Below, one piece after another: positions 50,034 through 63,801 of a stretch of 64,000 nucleotides of DNA (within the stretch, counting starts at the first letter, position 1; every line of letters starts with the position of its first letter). The translations under genes and the position numbers were made by a program. The notes below the pieces were generated by a model. It searched no databases. It was not told the origin of the DNA and was given only the letters and a program-made list of their open reading frames with translations. The stretch comes from Lycocorax pyrrhopterus obiensis (lineage: Eukaryota > Chordata > Aves > Passeriformes > Paradisaeidae). The DNA is taken from positions 4,652,663 to 4,716,662 of the forward strand of contig JACSVZ010000011.1 of assembly GCA_014706295.1 (NCBI GenBank), written 5' to 3'.

Positions 50034-53000
50034 CCCAAAATCATAAAACTAGATCACTAATCCTAGTGTTATTATAAATATTTAGTGTCGTGCCATTATC
50101 AATGGTGTAAGCTTACCCAAGGAACTTCACTGCTTAACTATAAAACAAGGAACTACTTCTCTAGGTGGACATGGCATTAAGATTTTTCAGGCTTGTTTCC
50201 TAATTTATGAGTTTACCTATTAAAATTAGTATAAGAAGAAGACAGCTGTGGTTTTCATTTTGCTGTGGGTTAACTGTGACAGGCAGAAAAACCCCACAGA
50301 GTTTCTCATCTCTCCCCAGCAGTGGAGTGGCGCAGAGAATCAGAAGGGCAACACTGAGAAAACTTGTGGGTTCAGATAAAGACAGATTAGTAAGTGAGGC
50401 AAAGCTTTATGTGCAAGCAAAGCAAAATAAGGAACTTATTCCCTGCTCCCCAGGCAGGCAGATGTTCAGCCATTTCCAGGAAAGTAGGGCCTCAGCCATA
50501 ACCACAAATGTCCCCCTTTCCTCCTTCTTTCCTCCAGCAGTGATTGCTCAGCAAGATGCCATGTGGAATAGGATTCCTCTTCCATCTGTTGGGGTGTCCC
50601 AGCTGTGTCCCCTCCCAGTTCCCCATGCACCTCCTTGCTGCTGGGATGGTGGGAGAAGCAGAAAGAGCCTTGACACTGTGTAAACACTGCTCAGCAGTAA
50701 CAAAAACACTGGTGCGTTATCAGCACTGTTGAGGTCGTAAATCCAAAACATGGCATCACACCAGCCACTATGAAGAAAAAGAACTCCACTGCAGCAAAAC
50801 AGATCACAGGTTCTGAACCTTGCCTGCAAACTCAAATGCATTTATTCAGTGAAAATCCCTGTTTTTACCAGCCCACGTGAGAGCCAACCTAGAAGCTGTG
50901 TAATGAACAGTTCCATTAGCATCTTAAGAGTGCTCAGAGGAAACCAATCTCCTAATAAGCTGGTGTTTATGTTTGGTTTTATGGGTATTTTTTTTCCTCC
51001 ATAGGGAGAGTAGAAAAGAATACAGGGGGAGTGGAAGAGAATACAGCAGCATGCTCAGCTGCTTTATTAAAATCAATGAGTTAGAAAGCAGTAAGTAGCT
51101 GTGGAACTGAGGAAAAGAGAATATTAACAGACCATGATAAAATACTCCACAGAAAACGCAGTTATGCTAAAGAGTATCCTGTTCCTTTCTGCAAAAGACC
51201 CATCACAGAGGGCACGACCAGGGTGGTACAGAAAGCTGCATCAAGAGCTTGTGGGGGGAAAGAGAGTTCTTTGTATTGTAAAGCCTATGGAAATTCTGTG
51301 CAGTGACAGAGCTCTTGTAAGAGCTTTATATTAGTACAATGCCTTCAGGTTTAAATTCAAGCTAGAAGCATCCCTGCTCCCAGAGCAGCAGCCTTTATGT
51401 CACTGCTCCTGGACTGCAGCTTCAGAAACAGGCAGAACAGACCTCAGCTTAGAAAACCTAAAAGCTCACTTTGGTTTCCTTGGGCAGATCCAGGAGCTAC
51501 CTGTATTATACATGTAAATACTTCAGAAGAAAAAAAACAAGAGCCTCAAAAAGGCAAAACAGCTTGGTAATTTGTAGAAAGTAACTTTGATCAAAAATAC
51601 AATGCGTTAGTAGATCGGTCTGAAGATGACATTCACAGAGCAGTTCCTGGTGATATTGTGCACTGTACTGTAACAGTGGATAACAATTGGACATAGCCAA
51701 TAGGATAACTGGATATGCTTTTCAAACTTATTCTTAGTATTCATTGGATTATTCATTGAATTCTCATTCTTCTGTACACTTCAGCTCTGCTGTGAAGTTC
51801 AGAGACATTTTTTCACAAGCTTCTAACAAGTTAGTCTGGATCCATAATTACTGAGACCAAATTGAGTCAAAATGCCAAGTGGGATTACTTTTTCTCAAAG
51901 CCTGGAGTCACACAGAATGAATAAGTACATAAAGCATTGTGTGCATCCTCATATACATAACAGTCCAGTTACTGACTGTAGTACTTACAAAGGGACATTC
52001 AATATGTGCAATAATTTTTTACTTTTGCTACAAATTACCTAAAAGAATAAGCTACAAATAATGTCTTGAACCTGTTTAAATTCAGGGATGGCATTGCAAT
52101 ACACTAAAAAATTCTAAGGGTACCTAGTGCTGGTGCAGTAATACAAGTTAACTGTAAGCGTGTATTACTAGTTGTTATTCATATTAGGTAAACATGGCTC
52201 AACTCAGCTTTACAAAGCAGGAAACAAGTCATGGAGAGTTGAAATTATGGAGCTGGGACAGTGTAGCCAGTCTGCTTTTTGTAAGAGATGCTCTTGAGCA
52301 GTGGCAGTAGTAATGTACTCATCTCCTGTAACTTTGCTCCTTGTGATCTACTATCCACCTCTACAATTTTTTTCTGACCTTTTATTTTTCTTCATTTCTT
52401 CAGTTGAGTGCCAAAAGGAAACATACAACTTCAGTGTTCCTACCAAAATAATACAAATTTTTTTTCTGTCTGTGTGAGAAATACTCAGAGCTTTTAGAAA
52501 ACACAACGGAAGTGTTGGAATGTATAAACAGTAGGAGAAGATATTGAACAGTATTTTTACATTATACTACATCAACCAAACAAATTGATAGTATGGCTTG
52601 AGGAACAAGGATATAAATGAAGTTTTGTTAAAAGGGCTTATTTTGGTCTCTGTGTGACAATTGTCATCACCATGATGTAAATACTTCACAATCCATTTAA
52701 ATTTTTCTAAGTTGTATTATTTCGTGATGAGCTATGATTTATTTAATTTCTGTTGTACCCATCACTGAATTAGCTGAGCACAATCTCTGAACAAGGCAAA
52801 TGGTAAAGTAGCAAAGGACTACAATAACTGAGCAGCCAACAGGATAAGTCATATTGGCATTTATTGGCTTTGCCAAATCCTCTGTGAGCACTTTCATTTC
52901 TTTTCCTCTTCGGTTTGAAATGCAACACGTTTTCATTAGTTTTGATGATGCCGAGGAGCTCTAAACTGCATCTGCTGAAGGGAACTGTACAGTTCTTTTC

Positions 53001-56000
53001 AGTGCCTATGATCAGAGAATTGCTTTGTTGCTGCTATTGTTTATACATAGCTTCACCAGCAAGAGAAAGCTCCTGATTAAGATAAAATAAAATAATACTA
53101 TTATCTTAATGTGAATTAACCTTAGGAAATAGAGGTATCTTTTTTTTTTAAAAAGCCCAAACAAATAAATCTAGCATCCTGTACTCTTAGAGATTCCTTT
53201 GGAAGTATCTTTGTTAATACCTTCTACACAGGGATACAGGTGGGAAAAGACAGTAAACCGATTTTCCTAGTGATAAGAGGTGTTGTGGACTATAGGGCAT
53301 TAACAACAGCTGAAATAGGTGTTCTGAACAGGTTTTCAAAACACAATTTGTTTTGGATTTGTTTTCAGCACTAGGCAGAATTCGGTGACAACAGACTGTA
53401 AAAAAAACCAATGTTTTGGAACTCAATGTATTAAAAACTGCCTTGATTATGCATTAAAACAGCCAGAACATACATCAATATGATTTTCTAATTTAATTTA
53501 CAACTATTAGAAAAAGAAATAATTTAACCTAGCAAAAATGTTTATAATACTTTATTCTAAAAACAGAACATGGTTTATGCCCCAGAGAAAATTACTGAGA
53601 AAAAATTGCATTCTAACTGAGGATTTGTTTTTGCCATTTATGTGTTACTTCCTTTGAGTGAAGTGATTAGCCCTTCTTCAGGGTCTTGTTGTTCCTGTTG
53701 AGAAGGGAAACTGATACAATGACATCAAGTCCTTCTTGAACACAAACCACATTGTCCTTCCAAAAAGAAGTGGTGTAAAGTACATACTGAGTATCTAGTG
53801 CGGGATATTTCTTTTGCACAGTAGTCCAAGGATTGTTTGGTTTGGTTTCGTTTGGTTTGGTTTGGTTTCATCTCCAGACAGCATCAAACCTTGCATTTAA
53901 CTCATCTACTTCAGTTTTTGATCAGCCTTCCACCGGATCTGTGTTTCCAGTAGCAACTTCAAATTCTTCCACTAACTTCCTCCAGAAGCATGGCAATACT
54001 ACAGTCAGATTTATCCTGAATTGCTGCTCCCCTCCATGAAATTCAGGCCTGAACCCTCAAAACAGTATCTGATGTAGTCATATTTAGGTTCCTTTGCTGA
54101 ACAAAGGAACGCTATGTTCTGGAAATAAAAGATCTGAATCGGGAGGAAATGTTGACTGCGACTGCCAGCACTTATCCACAAGTACACTGTTCCATTTCCC
54201 TTCTTTTCTGCATAGCCTTTTAAAAATCACTATTTCAAAGAAGAGATATCCCCAGCTTGACCAGCAGGTATGGATGGTGACAAGAGAACTCTTAATTTCC
54301 TTTTTCTCAGGTTCTCACAGCATGTTCATTAATATTGTCACTGCTTGTCTATACTCATCAAATCAAGTTCTGTGTTTTCACTTCTACAGGTCCAATCCAC
54401 CGGCTGCTGAAGTCAGTGGAAAGCCACCATTGGAATGCTCTTAGTGAAGACTTAAGTGATATGAATGGCCATCTCACAGCCTGTTTCTAGAGTGGTTAAA
54501 TTGACAGTCAACTGTCAGAATAAATCCTGCTTTTACATCGGTGTAAGCTTCTGTACTGCATCATCTAATCTTCTTAAAGAAGTGCTCAGGAATTAAATCA
54601 AAATAATGGAATCATGATTATGCAAAAAGATCTGCTACACGTTACTTCGGTTGCCACAACTGACCTGTGCAATTACTGGTTCTAGCATAGATCGTGTTTC
54701 TACAAAATGGCCATCCTTCAACATTTTGACTTGCAAACAGTACATGGTTAAGGTATTTAGGATAAATTACTTTTGGTTCAGGACCAAGGGGGAATAGAGA
54801 TAGCTTTAAATCAATATGGGGAGGCTTAATCAGAAGACTCACAAACCATTGCAGAACAAATGCAGTCTGAAGGCCCAGATTCACTTCTGTGGCTGTTTCA
54901 GACTGCTGGAGTGATGTGAGTGAGCTGTCCTCTAGTCTCTTCATCATTCTGGATGTCACTTAGTTGCCATATGTTATCTGCTTTACTTTCCCCGGTCAGT
55001 CTACACTTCACCATTCATTTGTTAGAACTGTAACAAGATGCCAGCTGAGTGAATCATTTGTAGACAAGTGCATGTTATTCTTTATTCAGCTGCTGCCCGC
55101 CTGGTCATGCATTCCAATGGACAGATCTAAAGTGACAGAACCTTGTATTCCCCATTACAGCACTGAATTAGCCAAGTGTACGGAACAGGGAGGGGATATT
55201 CATGGTATTGCCAGGGGAGCAAGGGAGCAAAAAAGGTTCCTGATCTCTAAAACAATTGGATCTCTCCACACACTGATACTTGGAATGAAGTGAATGGCAT
55301 TGCTTTAATATGTCACACATAAAATTCTTGATGGTGTTAATGAGCTGGTTCTGAGTCTTTGTCAAAACGTATCTTAAGGACAACCTAATTGGTCTTTGAG
55401 GCATCAGACTCACTTTTGAAAAAATCTGATTGAACTTCTTGAGGTAATGAAGCTAGTGAAGCTTCCCTGAGGCTAGTACTATTTCTCTTTTGCCCCTAAC
55501 ATGTATTTATTTACTGCTTCATTTATGGCAGGCTTAGATGACAAACTCTCAGAAATGGCCTTAAAAAAATACTTTGTTTGCAAAGTTTTCACAGACTAGA
55601 GAGAAAAAACCCCCAAAATTGCAAAGGAATATTAAAACTCTCTCAATTCCCACTATCTCACTTTGTTACTGTTAATGAAAATGTTTTACCCCATTACTTG
55701 TTATAGCTAAGATATTTCCAATGTTTTTGGCTTCCTTTGAATACTTGAACCTTAAATACATGACCCAAGATGAAGTAAATGCATATTGTGAAATTAAGGA
55801 GTATTGATGAACTCAGATCTACTACAGATCTACTACAACTACACAGCCTAAAGAGAGGGTGGTCATAATCCCCAACAGAGAGGTCCTGAAACTTCTTAAG
55901 AACTCAGTTGCTGCAGCGGGAGGCCTTGATGGAAGAACTGTACCCACAGGGAGGTCTGCAGGACCAGTCTCCATACACACAGCATGCCACAATGAATTTT

Positions 56001-56710
56001 GGAACTCCATAAATACATGCGTCATATTGGGCATGTAAGAAGCCGATTTACTCGAACCGTGGGGCCATCAACAAATTGGTACAGGGATCTAATACTGAAC
56101 TCAATGGACACTCCATCAACACCTGTGGAACCACAACTAGTGATCTGTCAAAATCCATGCTCAGCTGCCTCAGCTGAGGCTGCAGGCCCTGACCCTCATT
56201 AACACAGAGCTAAGTACATGATGCCTGAGCCTCCTTAGGGACACAAAGCAGGCCAGTCCCAGGAAGCTCTGGTGGATGGGCGCCTTGCAGCACACCCTGT
56301 GCTCATATCAAAGGATTTGGCTCCCCACAGGAACCAGCAAAGACCAGCGTTGATCAGCAGGTAAAGATCTGTTGTATAAAGGCTTAAAAGTGCTCTACAG
56401 CAGAGTCTCGAGCTTGTGTTTCTTGCTGCAAAGGTGTGTGTCAGTCGTGAGGCAACTGCCCGCCTGCTTGGTTCTTCTGACACTAAGAGTGCTCACTGAG
56501 CTGGCCCCGAGAAGAGCTTCAGGACAAGGAACAGGGAAGGTGCGACTCTGCACACCGGGCTCCCCAGCGAGGATCAAGACCTGGGTATCTCGAGTGGAGA
56601 TTTAATCCACGATGCCATGAGCTGTGGGGCACAGAGGGTGGCTGGTCCGATCAGACAGCCTGGCCTCACACTCAGCTCAGTGGGCTTTGGGCTCTGCGCT
56701 GGCCTGAGGT
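50034..56710. other. Intergenic, no gene seen
   Basis: AT-rich, with open frames no longer than chance (the longest about 158 codons at 50207-50683, without homology). A (TTTGG)n-like run lies at about 53836-53868. Some of this may be old repeats too diverged to name by eye. Confidence 0.5.
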
Positions 56711-56714
56711 GACA

Positions 56715-57080
56715 GTGGGGCTGTTCAGCCTGGAAAAGAAGAGGCTCAGGGGTCACCTTATTGCTCTCCACAACTACCTGAAAGGAGTGTGGAGCCAGGT
56801 GGGGATTGGGCTCTTCTCCCAGGTAACAAGTGACAGGACTTAGTAAAGCTGCACCAGGAGAAGTTGAGGTTGGACATTTGCAAGAATTTCTTCACAGAAA
56901 GGTGATTAGACATTGGAATGGACTGACCGAGGAGGTAGTGGAGTCCCCATCCCTGGAGGTGCTTAAGGACTGGACGTGGCACTCAGTGCCATGGTCTGGG
57001 TGGCAAGGTGGGGATGGGTCACAGGTTGGACTCTGTGATCTCAGAGGTCCTTTCAGCCGGCCCGGCTCTGCGATTCTGTG
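56715..57080 (+). mobile_element. CR1 LINE 3' segment next to the VAT1L promoter
   Basis: Typical CR1 sequence: GTTCAGCCTGGAAAAGAAGA, then a TTCTTCACAGAAAGG motif, GGAGTCCCCATCCCTGGAGG and a degenerate tail GCGATTCTGTG. It ends about 185 bp before the VAT1L ATG, at the edge of the CpG island. Confidence 0.9.
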
Positions 57081-57263
57081 CCGGGGGCCGCTGCGGGCGC
57101 TGTCCGGGGCCGGCGGGCGCGGGGCGCCGCGGGGGCGGCGCGGGGCGGAGGGCGCTGCGCAGCCGGTGCAGTGCGGCGGGCGGGCCCCGGCGGCTCCGCG
57201 GCCATTCCACACGGCGGCACCGGCCTCGCACGGCGGCACCGCGGGAGCCGCCGCAGCCCCGCC
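57081..57263 (+). promoter_or_regulatory. VAT1L CpG-island promoter and 5' UTR
   Basis: Extremely GC/CpG-rich, starting at the CR1 end and continuing through exon 1 to about 57850. No TATA box. The start site cannot be fixed from sequence. Confidence 0.65.
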
Positions 57264-57493
57264 ATGGCCAAGGAGGGAGCGCAGCGAGCCGAGGAGACGG
57301 AGCAGATGATCGAGAAGGAGGGCGGCAGGGAAGCGGCCGAGGGCGGCGCGGGCGGCAGCCTGCGCGCCGGGGACGCCAAGGAGATGCGAGCCGTGGTGCT
57401 GTCCGCCTTCGGGGGGCTCAACAAGCTCCGCGTGTCCAAGAAAGCCATGCCGGAGCCGCAGGAGGGCGAGCTGAAGATCCGCGTCAAAGCCTG
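57264..57493 (+). CDS. VAT1L: VAT1L exon 1
   Basis: ATG in a strong context (GCCATGGCC). The Glu/Gly-rich N-terminus matches VAT1L and not VAT1. The exon ends within the Cys codon (TG|T) completed by exon 2. Confidence 0.93.
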
Positions 57494-60400
57494 GTCCAGT
57501 ATCGCCCCCCGCCCTCTCCTTCCCCCGGGGGGCGGCGGCGGGGGCGCGGGCGGGTGCGGGTTCCCCGCGGGGCCGGGCGGGGTGCGGGCTCCCGCGTGTG
57601 CCCGCGCTGGCGGCCGTGCCCTGCGGCCGGGCATCCCTGCGCTCGGAGCGTGCCGTGCGAGCCCCGCAGCCCCTGGCTCTTGCGCCGACTTCCCTCACCT
57701 GTGGCTTCCCCGCGGGGGAGCCCCGCTCCCGGCAGCCGCCGCCGCCCCGTCCCTTCCCCGGCGGCGCCGGGACCCCCGGGTCAGCGCTGAGCTCCGGGCA
57801 GCCCCGGTCCGGGGCGGGCTGCGGGGTTTGTGTGCTCTCGGCAACGGATGCGAAGGGAGGAAAATTGTCAGTGGTACTTCACGGTACCAGCTGGGAGAAA
57901 TGTGGGGGGAAAGCCTGGCCAACTGCGTTCAGGGTTTGGGTTTCTTTGAGAAATGTGGATGCCAGCTTGTGCGTGTTGCTCAGCACCTGTCTCTTTCCCT
58001 TCTGACACTGGCTGTTGTTTTTCTCCTGGGAATCACTTACTTAAGTCAGCATCCTTTTTCATCGGAGCTGGTGTGGCAGCGTGGCCAGAACTCGGGATAA
58101 CTTCCCAGTTTTAGTCCCTGTGTCCAGGTGGCAAGTGGCTACGGTCTGGCAGCATCCTGAAACAAGCTTTCCTAGATGTTTGGTTTTTTTTTTGGTTTTT
58201 TTTTTTTTTTGTATTCCCAGACAATCGGAGCAGATTTTTCTTCCTAGATTGCTGGTTTTTAGTGCACATGTTCCTTCGTGAAAATAGGATTAATTTTTTT
58301 GGGTGACAGAAGCCACATTAGGATCTTACTACACAACTTGATGTTTACCAAAGGCTGAATTAATTTTGCCTAGGCAGGGATTTATCTTCTGTTGTCCTTT
58401 TCTGCTATGTGAAAACATGGAGCTCCTGGAAAATAAATTCCAAGGCGAAGGCCAAGTTGTTTACTTTCAAAGTAACTTGTGTTAAAAATGTTACTGGTAT
58501 GGAGGAGTGAGCTTGTTTTGAATCATATATATCAGTGGATCTGCTTCAGATCTTGGAATATCCTGGTAGATTAATGTAGCTGAGTCTCTTGACCTGTTCA
58601 GATGCTGTGCTTTCCATCCTGTTCTTAATGGTGCTCATAAAGTTTGTGACCCATGCCAGTATTCCCCCTACCAAGGTGTTGCCTATGAAAAATAGGGATA
58701 TCCATCAATCTGAATGAGTACTAATAAATAATGGGCTGGGATTTTTTGCATTCATATTTGATGTTGGGTTTTTTTCCTCTCTGCTAGTCACAATGGGAAA
58801 TGCAAGAAATTCTGTGCTAAGTGAATAGAACTAATGGTAGCATAGTAGCTGTTGGGCAGCTCATTTTGCTATCGAGCAGGGCTGTATTTCCATTTGAGAA
58901 CAGTCTGTCTTGTTTCCTGAGTGATTTTTTTTCAGCCATTGGCTTAACTAAAGTTAACATGCAAAACTAAAAATGTTATTAGCACATGGATCAATTCCTA
59001 TAAATGTGTCAGGGGTTTACAGAATTTTCCAGTACCTGTATGAATTCCACTTTCATGAAACCAGTAGCTGCGTATGTATCACAAACAGCAAGCTACCTGC
59101 ACAAGAACACTTGGCTGTAAAATAGAATTGTGCAGCCACAGCTGCAGCTTCTCTCCAGGGCTGCAGTATCAGTAGAGCTGTGTGAGTTGCACGAATGCTG
59201 TTTGACATCAGCAGACCTGCTCAGCTGCTCCACAGTTAACTGCCAGGTTGCACAATGCCCTGTGTGTTTTGGGAGCTTCCCTTCATGCCGGAGGAGCCTG
59301 CAGGCTGGATAGCATCTGCTTGTCATTCCTGACTGGAAATGGCCACAGGGCTGAAATGTGACCAGGTCACCAAAGTGTGCTTCCAGGCAAGGCAAAATCA
59401 GTTTGCTGATCTTCTTGACCCAAGCCTGTAAATGCAGAAGATTGATTGGGATGATGATGGACTCGGGAGACCGGGTGAGAAAGGTGTTGGCTCTGCCCCG
59501 GGCAGTGTGCACGTGGTGATGCAGGCAGTGCTGAACACACCCAAGATGGGTTGCTCCAGTCATCAGTACTTCTTACAAATCATGTTTTCAGTTGAATCAA
59601 TTTTGTAGTTGACCTCCCCTAGAGATGATTGTTATTATTTGACTCGACAAATTGATGGAGAAAAATAATCTTTATTTTAAGAAGGATATGCACATGCTTG
59701 ATAAATAATATACACCAGTAGAAGTGCAAGTTCTGTGTGGTCTCTGAATTCCCTGGGGATAAAACCAATTGAATCATATGTCTAGACCTGTTAAGTCATA
59801 TATATACACTTTGTAGTATGGTACTAGAAATGGAGGAGATGGAGGATATGTTTCTGTTAGCACTAAGACAGATGAATAATTCTTTTGAAGGTCTGGAATA
59901 TCAGTGATCCAATTGAAAATGTGTCAGCTGAGATGAGTCATGTGTTAGCCTCATTCAGTGACTAAGAAATGGAACAGCCATCGATGTCCAAGCTGAGTCA
60001 CAGCTTCTGCATATTTCCTGAAATAATTTTTGATTGATAATGATGAAGCAGTTGAAATGCCTGTATTTGTTTGTATTGTAATTCGCAGGCAGCAGAACGT
60101 TGGGATACATACTGTTTAAAAGATGAGACAAGTAGCTAGAACGAACGGAAGCCGCATTTCAGATAGGTTGTGTGAATAAGCAATGGTGTCTTATAATTAC
60201 TTCCCTCTATTGTTCTTTTCTCTCTTATAATTATTTCTTCCATGTGCTGCTGTACATGTGCGTCATGAGGAACGAGGCAGAAGTGACCCTTCTGACTGTG
60301 ACTGTGACTGTGAGATAACAGCACTTTAAAAAACTGGAGCAGATAAAAGAAATCCTTATTGTAACAGAGTAGCGGACAGAGAATCAGTGTTGCTCCTAAA

Positions 60401-63400
60401 GGCAGTCTTGTTCATATAGTGTTGGTGTTTCTGGATAGAAAGCATGAGACCTGATAATTTTAAACCTTTCCTTTATATATATATATATATATATGGGGGG
60501 GGGGGTTTGTTTTTTAATTTAAAAATTGGGCAGTTTGCTGGCTGGGGTTAGAGGAAGGATTTTAAGAATGCAAAACTCAGTACTCCTCATATTTGCTCTG
60601 TGGCATTTCATTAATTTCAGTAATTAATTTCAGTGGAGTTTTACAGTGAAATAAGAAAGACAGACCAAAACCAGCAGCTCTCCAAGCCAAAGTGTCATGG
60701 GGTGGTCTGCATGATTTGGGATTTTGCAATGGAAGGTATTGGGCATCCTTGAGTGTGTGGGATGGAGCAAGGAACAACAAGCTGACTGTTGCTTTCCATA
60801 CATAAAAAAAGGGAAATAAAAATGCAGCAAAACTAAACCGTAAGTACAGAAAATAATATTCAAGGCCCTCAAAAGAACCTGGTGTTACAGTGGAGCACTG
60901 CAGACTCAGCAAGTCAGATTCAGATTCAAGGATAATTCCATGTGTGATAAACTCTCCCTCCAATGATGCACAGTTAATCCAGCCTATGCAGGTCACAGAG
61001 ACATCCCTGCTCTGTCACAGGGAGGTTCTTGCAGAGCTCCTATGTCAGTGTATTGATCTTGGTAATTCATATCCTCCCCTATCTTCATTTGCATCTGGCT
61101 CTTGTTTTAGGATTAAAAATACACTGTGTACTTGTTGTCACTGGATTGCTTTGCATTTACACTTCTCCCGCTGCATATATGCTAAAGTTCAGGAGTCACT
61201 TTCGAACAGGCTGTGCTGGCTTGCACTGGTACAAGAAATAAATTGTGCTTAATTTCTAAAACCACCACTCTTCATGAAACATATTTTCTTGTGATGTTCT
61301 GTGCAGCCAAACTTTTCCAACAGTCTGCTGTTGATTGAATCCCAAGGAAAGACTTGGGTGTCTTGGATGTAGATGCCATCCATCTTTAGGCCCTTCAGGT
61401 TATTCTAAGGAAAAAAAAAAGTCTGAGTTGACAAATAAAACAGAATCATGCTTTCAGATCTACTGGTGTTCAAATTTCTCAGGTAAAATAAAACTTCTGT
61501 CCTTCCATGAAAGTGGAGAAGAATAGGAATAAATACATGTATATGAGTACCAGGGATGTGACAACATGTAGGAATATGTGAGATGAACGATTAAGTGAAT
61601 GAAGAAGAAACTCTCTGTAAAGTGACTAGAAATTATTGGAAAGCCTGGTCAACACTCCATGTTTCAACTAGTAATTAAATTGATAAGAACACGAGACTTG
61701 ATTATTACATACCATGTGTAGTGTTTTTTCTTCCCTTATCACACCTGTTCTAGTGTGAAGTCTTGTAGGTTTACTGTAATAGAGATGAACTCTCAATATA
61801 ATTTTGCTGCCCTTCATTGGGGATAAAACAGATGAAAAAGAAATGGAACTAGGACAGAACTGAACTGTCAGTGTTATGTCATTAGATGCAGAACTGAACA
61901 CGGGCCTTTTCAAAAGCTGTCTGACAAGTTGCTTCATGAGAAGGAATCTATTTGTGATCATTGTCATTAGCAAGAGCAATGGCCTTTGCATATTCACCTG
62001 TCTCCTTCTTGCCTACTTGTTATGACATCGCAGTGTGTTTTCCTGCCCTGGTTCCTGTATCACAGTCCTGCCTCCAGCTGCCTTTTCTTGCAGAAATGTA
62101 GGGAAAAGTTAACTTTTTGTAAAATGCTTGCAGTGTGGAAAGATGTATTTAAACGACTGTTGCTGAAGGTAGTGCACACAGACAGTGGTTGCCACCATCA
62201 GTGCTGTAGGGTTTCTGGGTTTGCGGTGTGTTTTGGGATTTTTTGTCTGTTTGTTTGTTCCTCTTCCCCAGACAATGTCTGCCTTGCAGGCGTTTTGCTA
62301 TTTGGAATTTCTCTTTCTTTATCGACATTACAGTAGGAGGTGGTCTTACCCACCGGATAAGAAGTGACCTTTCCAAAATAATTTCAGATTTTCCAACTTA
62401 ACTGTGAGAAAACCTCTCCTGACCTTCCATATGGTTGATATTATAAGCTTTATGTATGAGCATGGTGAAAGTTGTGCGTTCAGGTTGCTCTTAAACCCTC
62501 CACCACAATTATGAATGCTTACATTTGGTGAGATTTCCTTCCCCCTCCCCAGTGACCTACATCCCATGAATGCCATGTTGTCTTCGTGCTAGGGCTGTGT
62601 GTCTACTCTGTCTTTTAATTTGTTGGGTCTGTTCAGTCTGTCTGTGTCTTGATTAGTATCTGACTAAGGCTCCATCTCATAAATCCTTGTGCACATCAGT
62701 AATGTGACGTATCCAAGCAGTTGCTGGTATCACATGTGTGAGTAGGACTGGCTGCGTGCTTGGCTAACCGTAAAAACAGGGCTGTGGTTTGGAACAATGG
62801 ATTAATGCTGAAGAGTTTTTCAGCTAGTTAGGAGTTTTAAAGTTTTAACTATGGCATTAAGGCCAGTAATCAATATATGCACATAGTAGATAAGCGGTGC
62901 CTTTTCTTTTTTTTCCTTTTTTCCTTTTTTTCCTTTTTTTTCTTTTTTTTTTTTTTTTTTTTTTTTGTGGCTGCCTGGAAAACCACAAAATTTTCCTTAA
63001 TAAAATTGGATAGCATACAAAAGACAATGCAAAAGTGCTTTAGGATTTTTGCAAAGCTGACACTACGGGGAAAGGCCGATATTTTTTTCTGAGCAGCAAA
63101 CCTGAGGACTTCAAAGACTTTAATAACTTTTGCAAAAATGTACAAACATGATCCAGGAAGGAACAGCTTTAGAACAAGACCATATCTGGTACTTAGTAAG
63201 TTCATGCCAGAATTTGGACTCCTGCCTGAGACAAACACAAGATGCATTCCTGGGGTCACATCAAAGGTTAGAACAGTTAGATCATGTAGCTCCTAGCCCA
63301 AAATACCTATAATGAGTGAGGCTTGGGGTTTTCTTCCTAAATTGACCTGGGTTTACTTGCCAGCTGGTAATGCATTCTTAGAAATTACAATGTTTTGCTG

Positions 63401-63801
63401 TATTGAATTTTTAAATGCCCTGTGTGACTGCTCAGCAGTCTGGTAAGCTCGGGGCTGCTGGCAGCTGTGGTTGCCTGGCCCGTGCACCCTCTGCCCAAGG
63501 CACAGCATCCCAAGAGTGGGAATGTCTGCTGGGTCCCTCTCACCCTGCAGGGCCCAGCTTTTTAATGCTGCCCTGGAGTTTTCTGGCTGTCCCATCACTC
63601 GGGTCAAGTTTTCCTTCTCTACTTTGATCTGTGGTAATAGTCTTGATTTTATTTATTCCTGTGTGTTACAGTGGTTTGAACTTTATTGATTTGATGGTGC
63701 GGCAGGGGAATATCGACAACCCTCCTAAAACGCCACTTGTTCCTGGGTTTGAATGTTCTGGAATTGTAGAAGCTCTTGGAGACAGCGTGAAAGGATTTGA
63801 G
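57264..63801 (+). CDS. VAT1L: VAT1L (vesicle amine transport 1-like), exons 1-2, incomplete at right edge
   Basis: VAT1L is a member of the quinone-oxidoreductase-like branch of the medium-chain dehydrogenase/reductase family, related to synaptic vesicle protein VAT1; its substrate is not established. Exon 1 (57264-57493, 230 bp) starts MAKEGAQRAEETEQMIEKEG and runs through MRAVVLSAFGGLNKLRVSKK to ELKIRVKA, ending in phase 2. Exon 2 (63672-63801, 130 bp) begins by completing a Cys codon and reads GLNFIDLMVRQGNIDNPPKT and PLVPGFECSGIVEALGDSVK, ending GAG|GTAATA. This is the start of the GroES-like N-terminal fold. The family is about 420 residues; the remaining exons lie to the right. The intron 57494-63671 uses a GTCCAG donor, weak but supported by frame and homology. 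The intron holds simple repeats (T-run 58184-58211, TA/G run 60475-60507, T/C tract 62904-62967) and no gene. Confidence 0.95.
60475..60507. repeat. (TA)n-(G)n simple repeat in VAT1L intron 1
   Basis: About ten TA units followed by a run of G. Confidence 0.9.
62904..62967. repeat. T-rich microsatellite in VAT1L intron 1
   Basis: A pyrimidine tract of T-runs broken by C, ending in a long T homopolymer. Confidence 0.9.
63672..63801 (+). CDS. VAT1L: VAT1L exon 2
   Basis: Acceptor TGTGTTACAG|TGGTTT. Near-identical at protein level to mammalian VAT1L over its full length. Confidence 0.95.

Noticed and set aside
57008..58100. Long plus and minus frames across the VAT1L CpG island
   Set aside because: Translations are Arg/Gly/Pro-rich and arise from GC content. 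Only the VAT1L exon 1 frame has homology.
62870..63259. Minus-strand frame with a poly-Lys run
   Set aside because: The Lys run is the reverse of the T microsatellite in VAT1L intron 1; no protein support.
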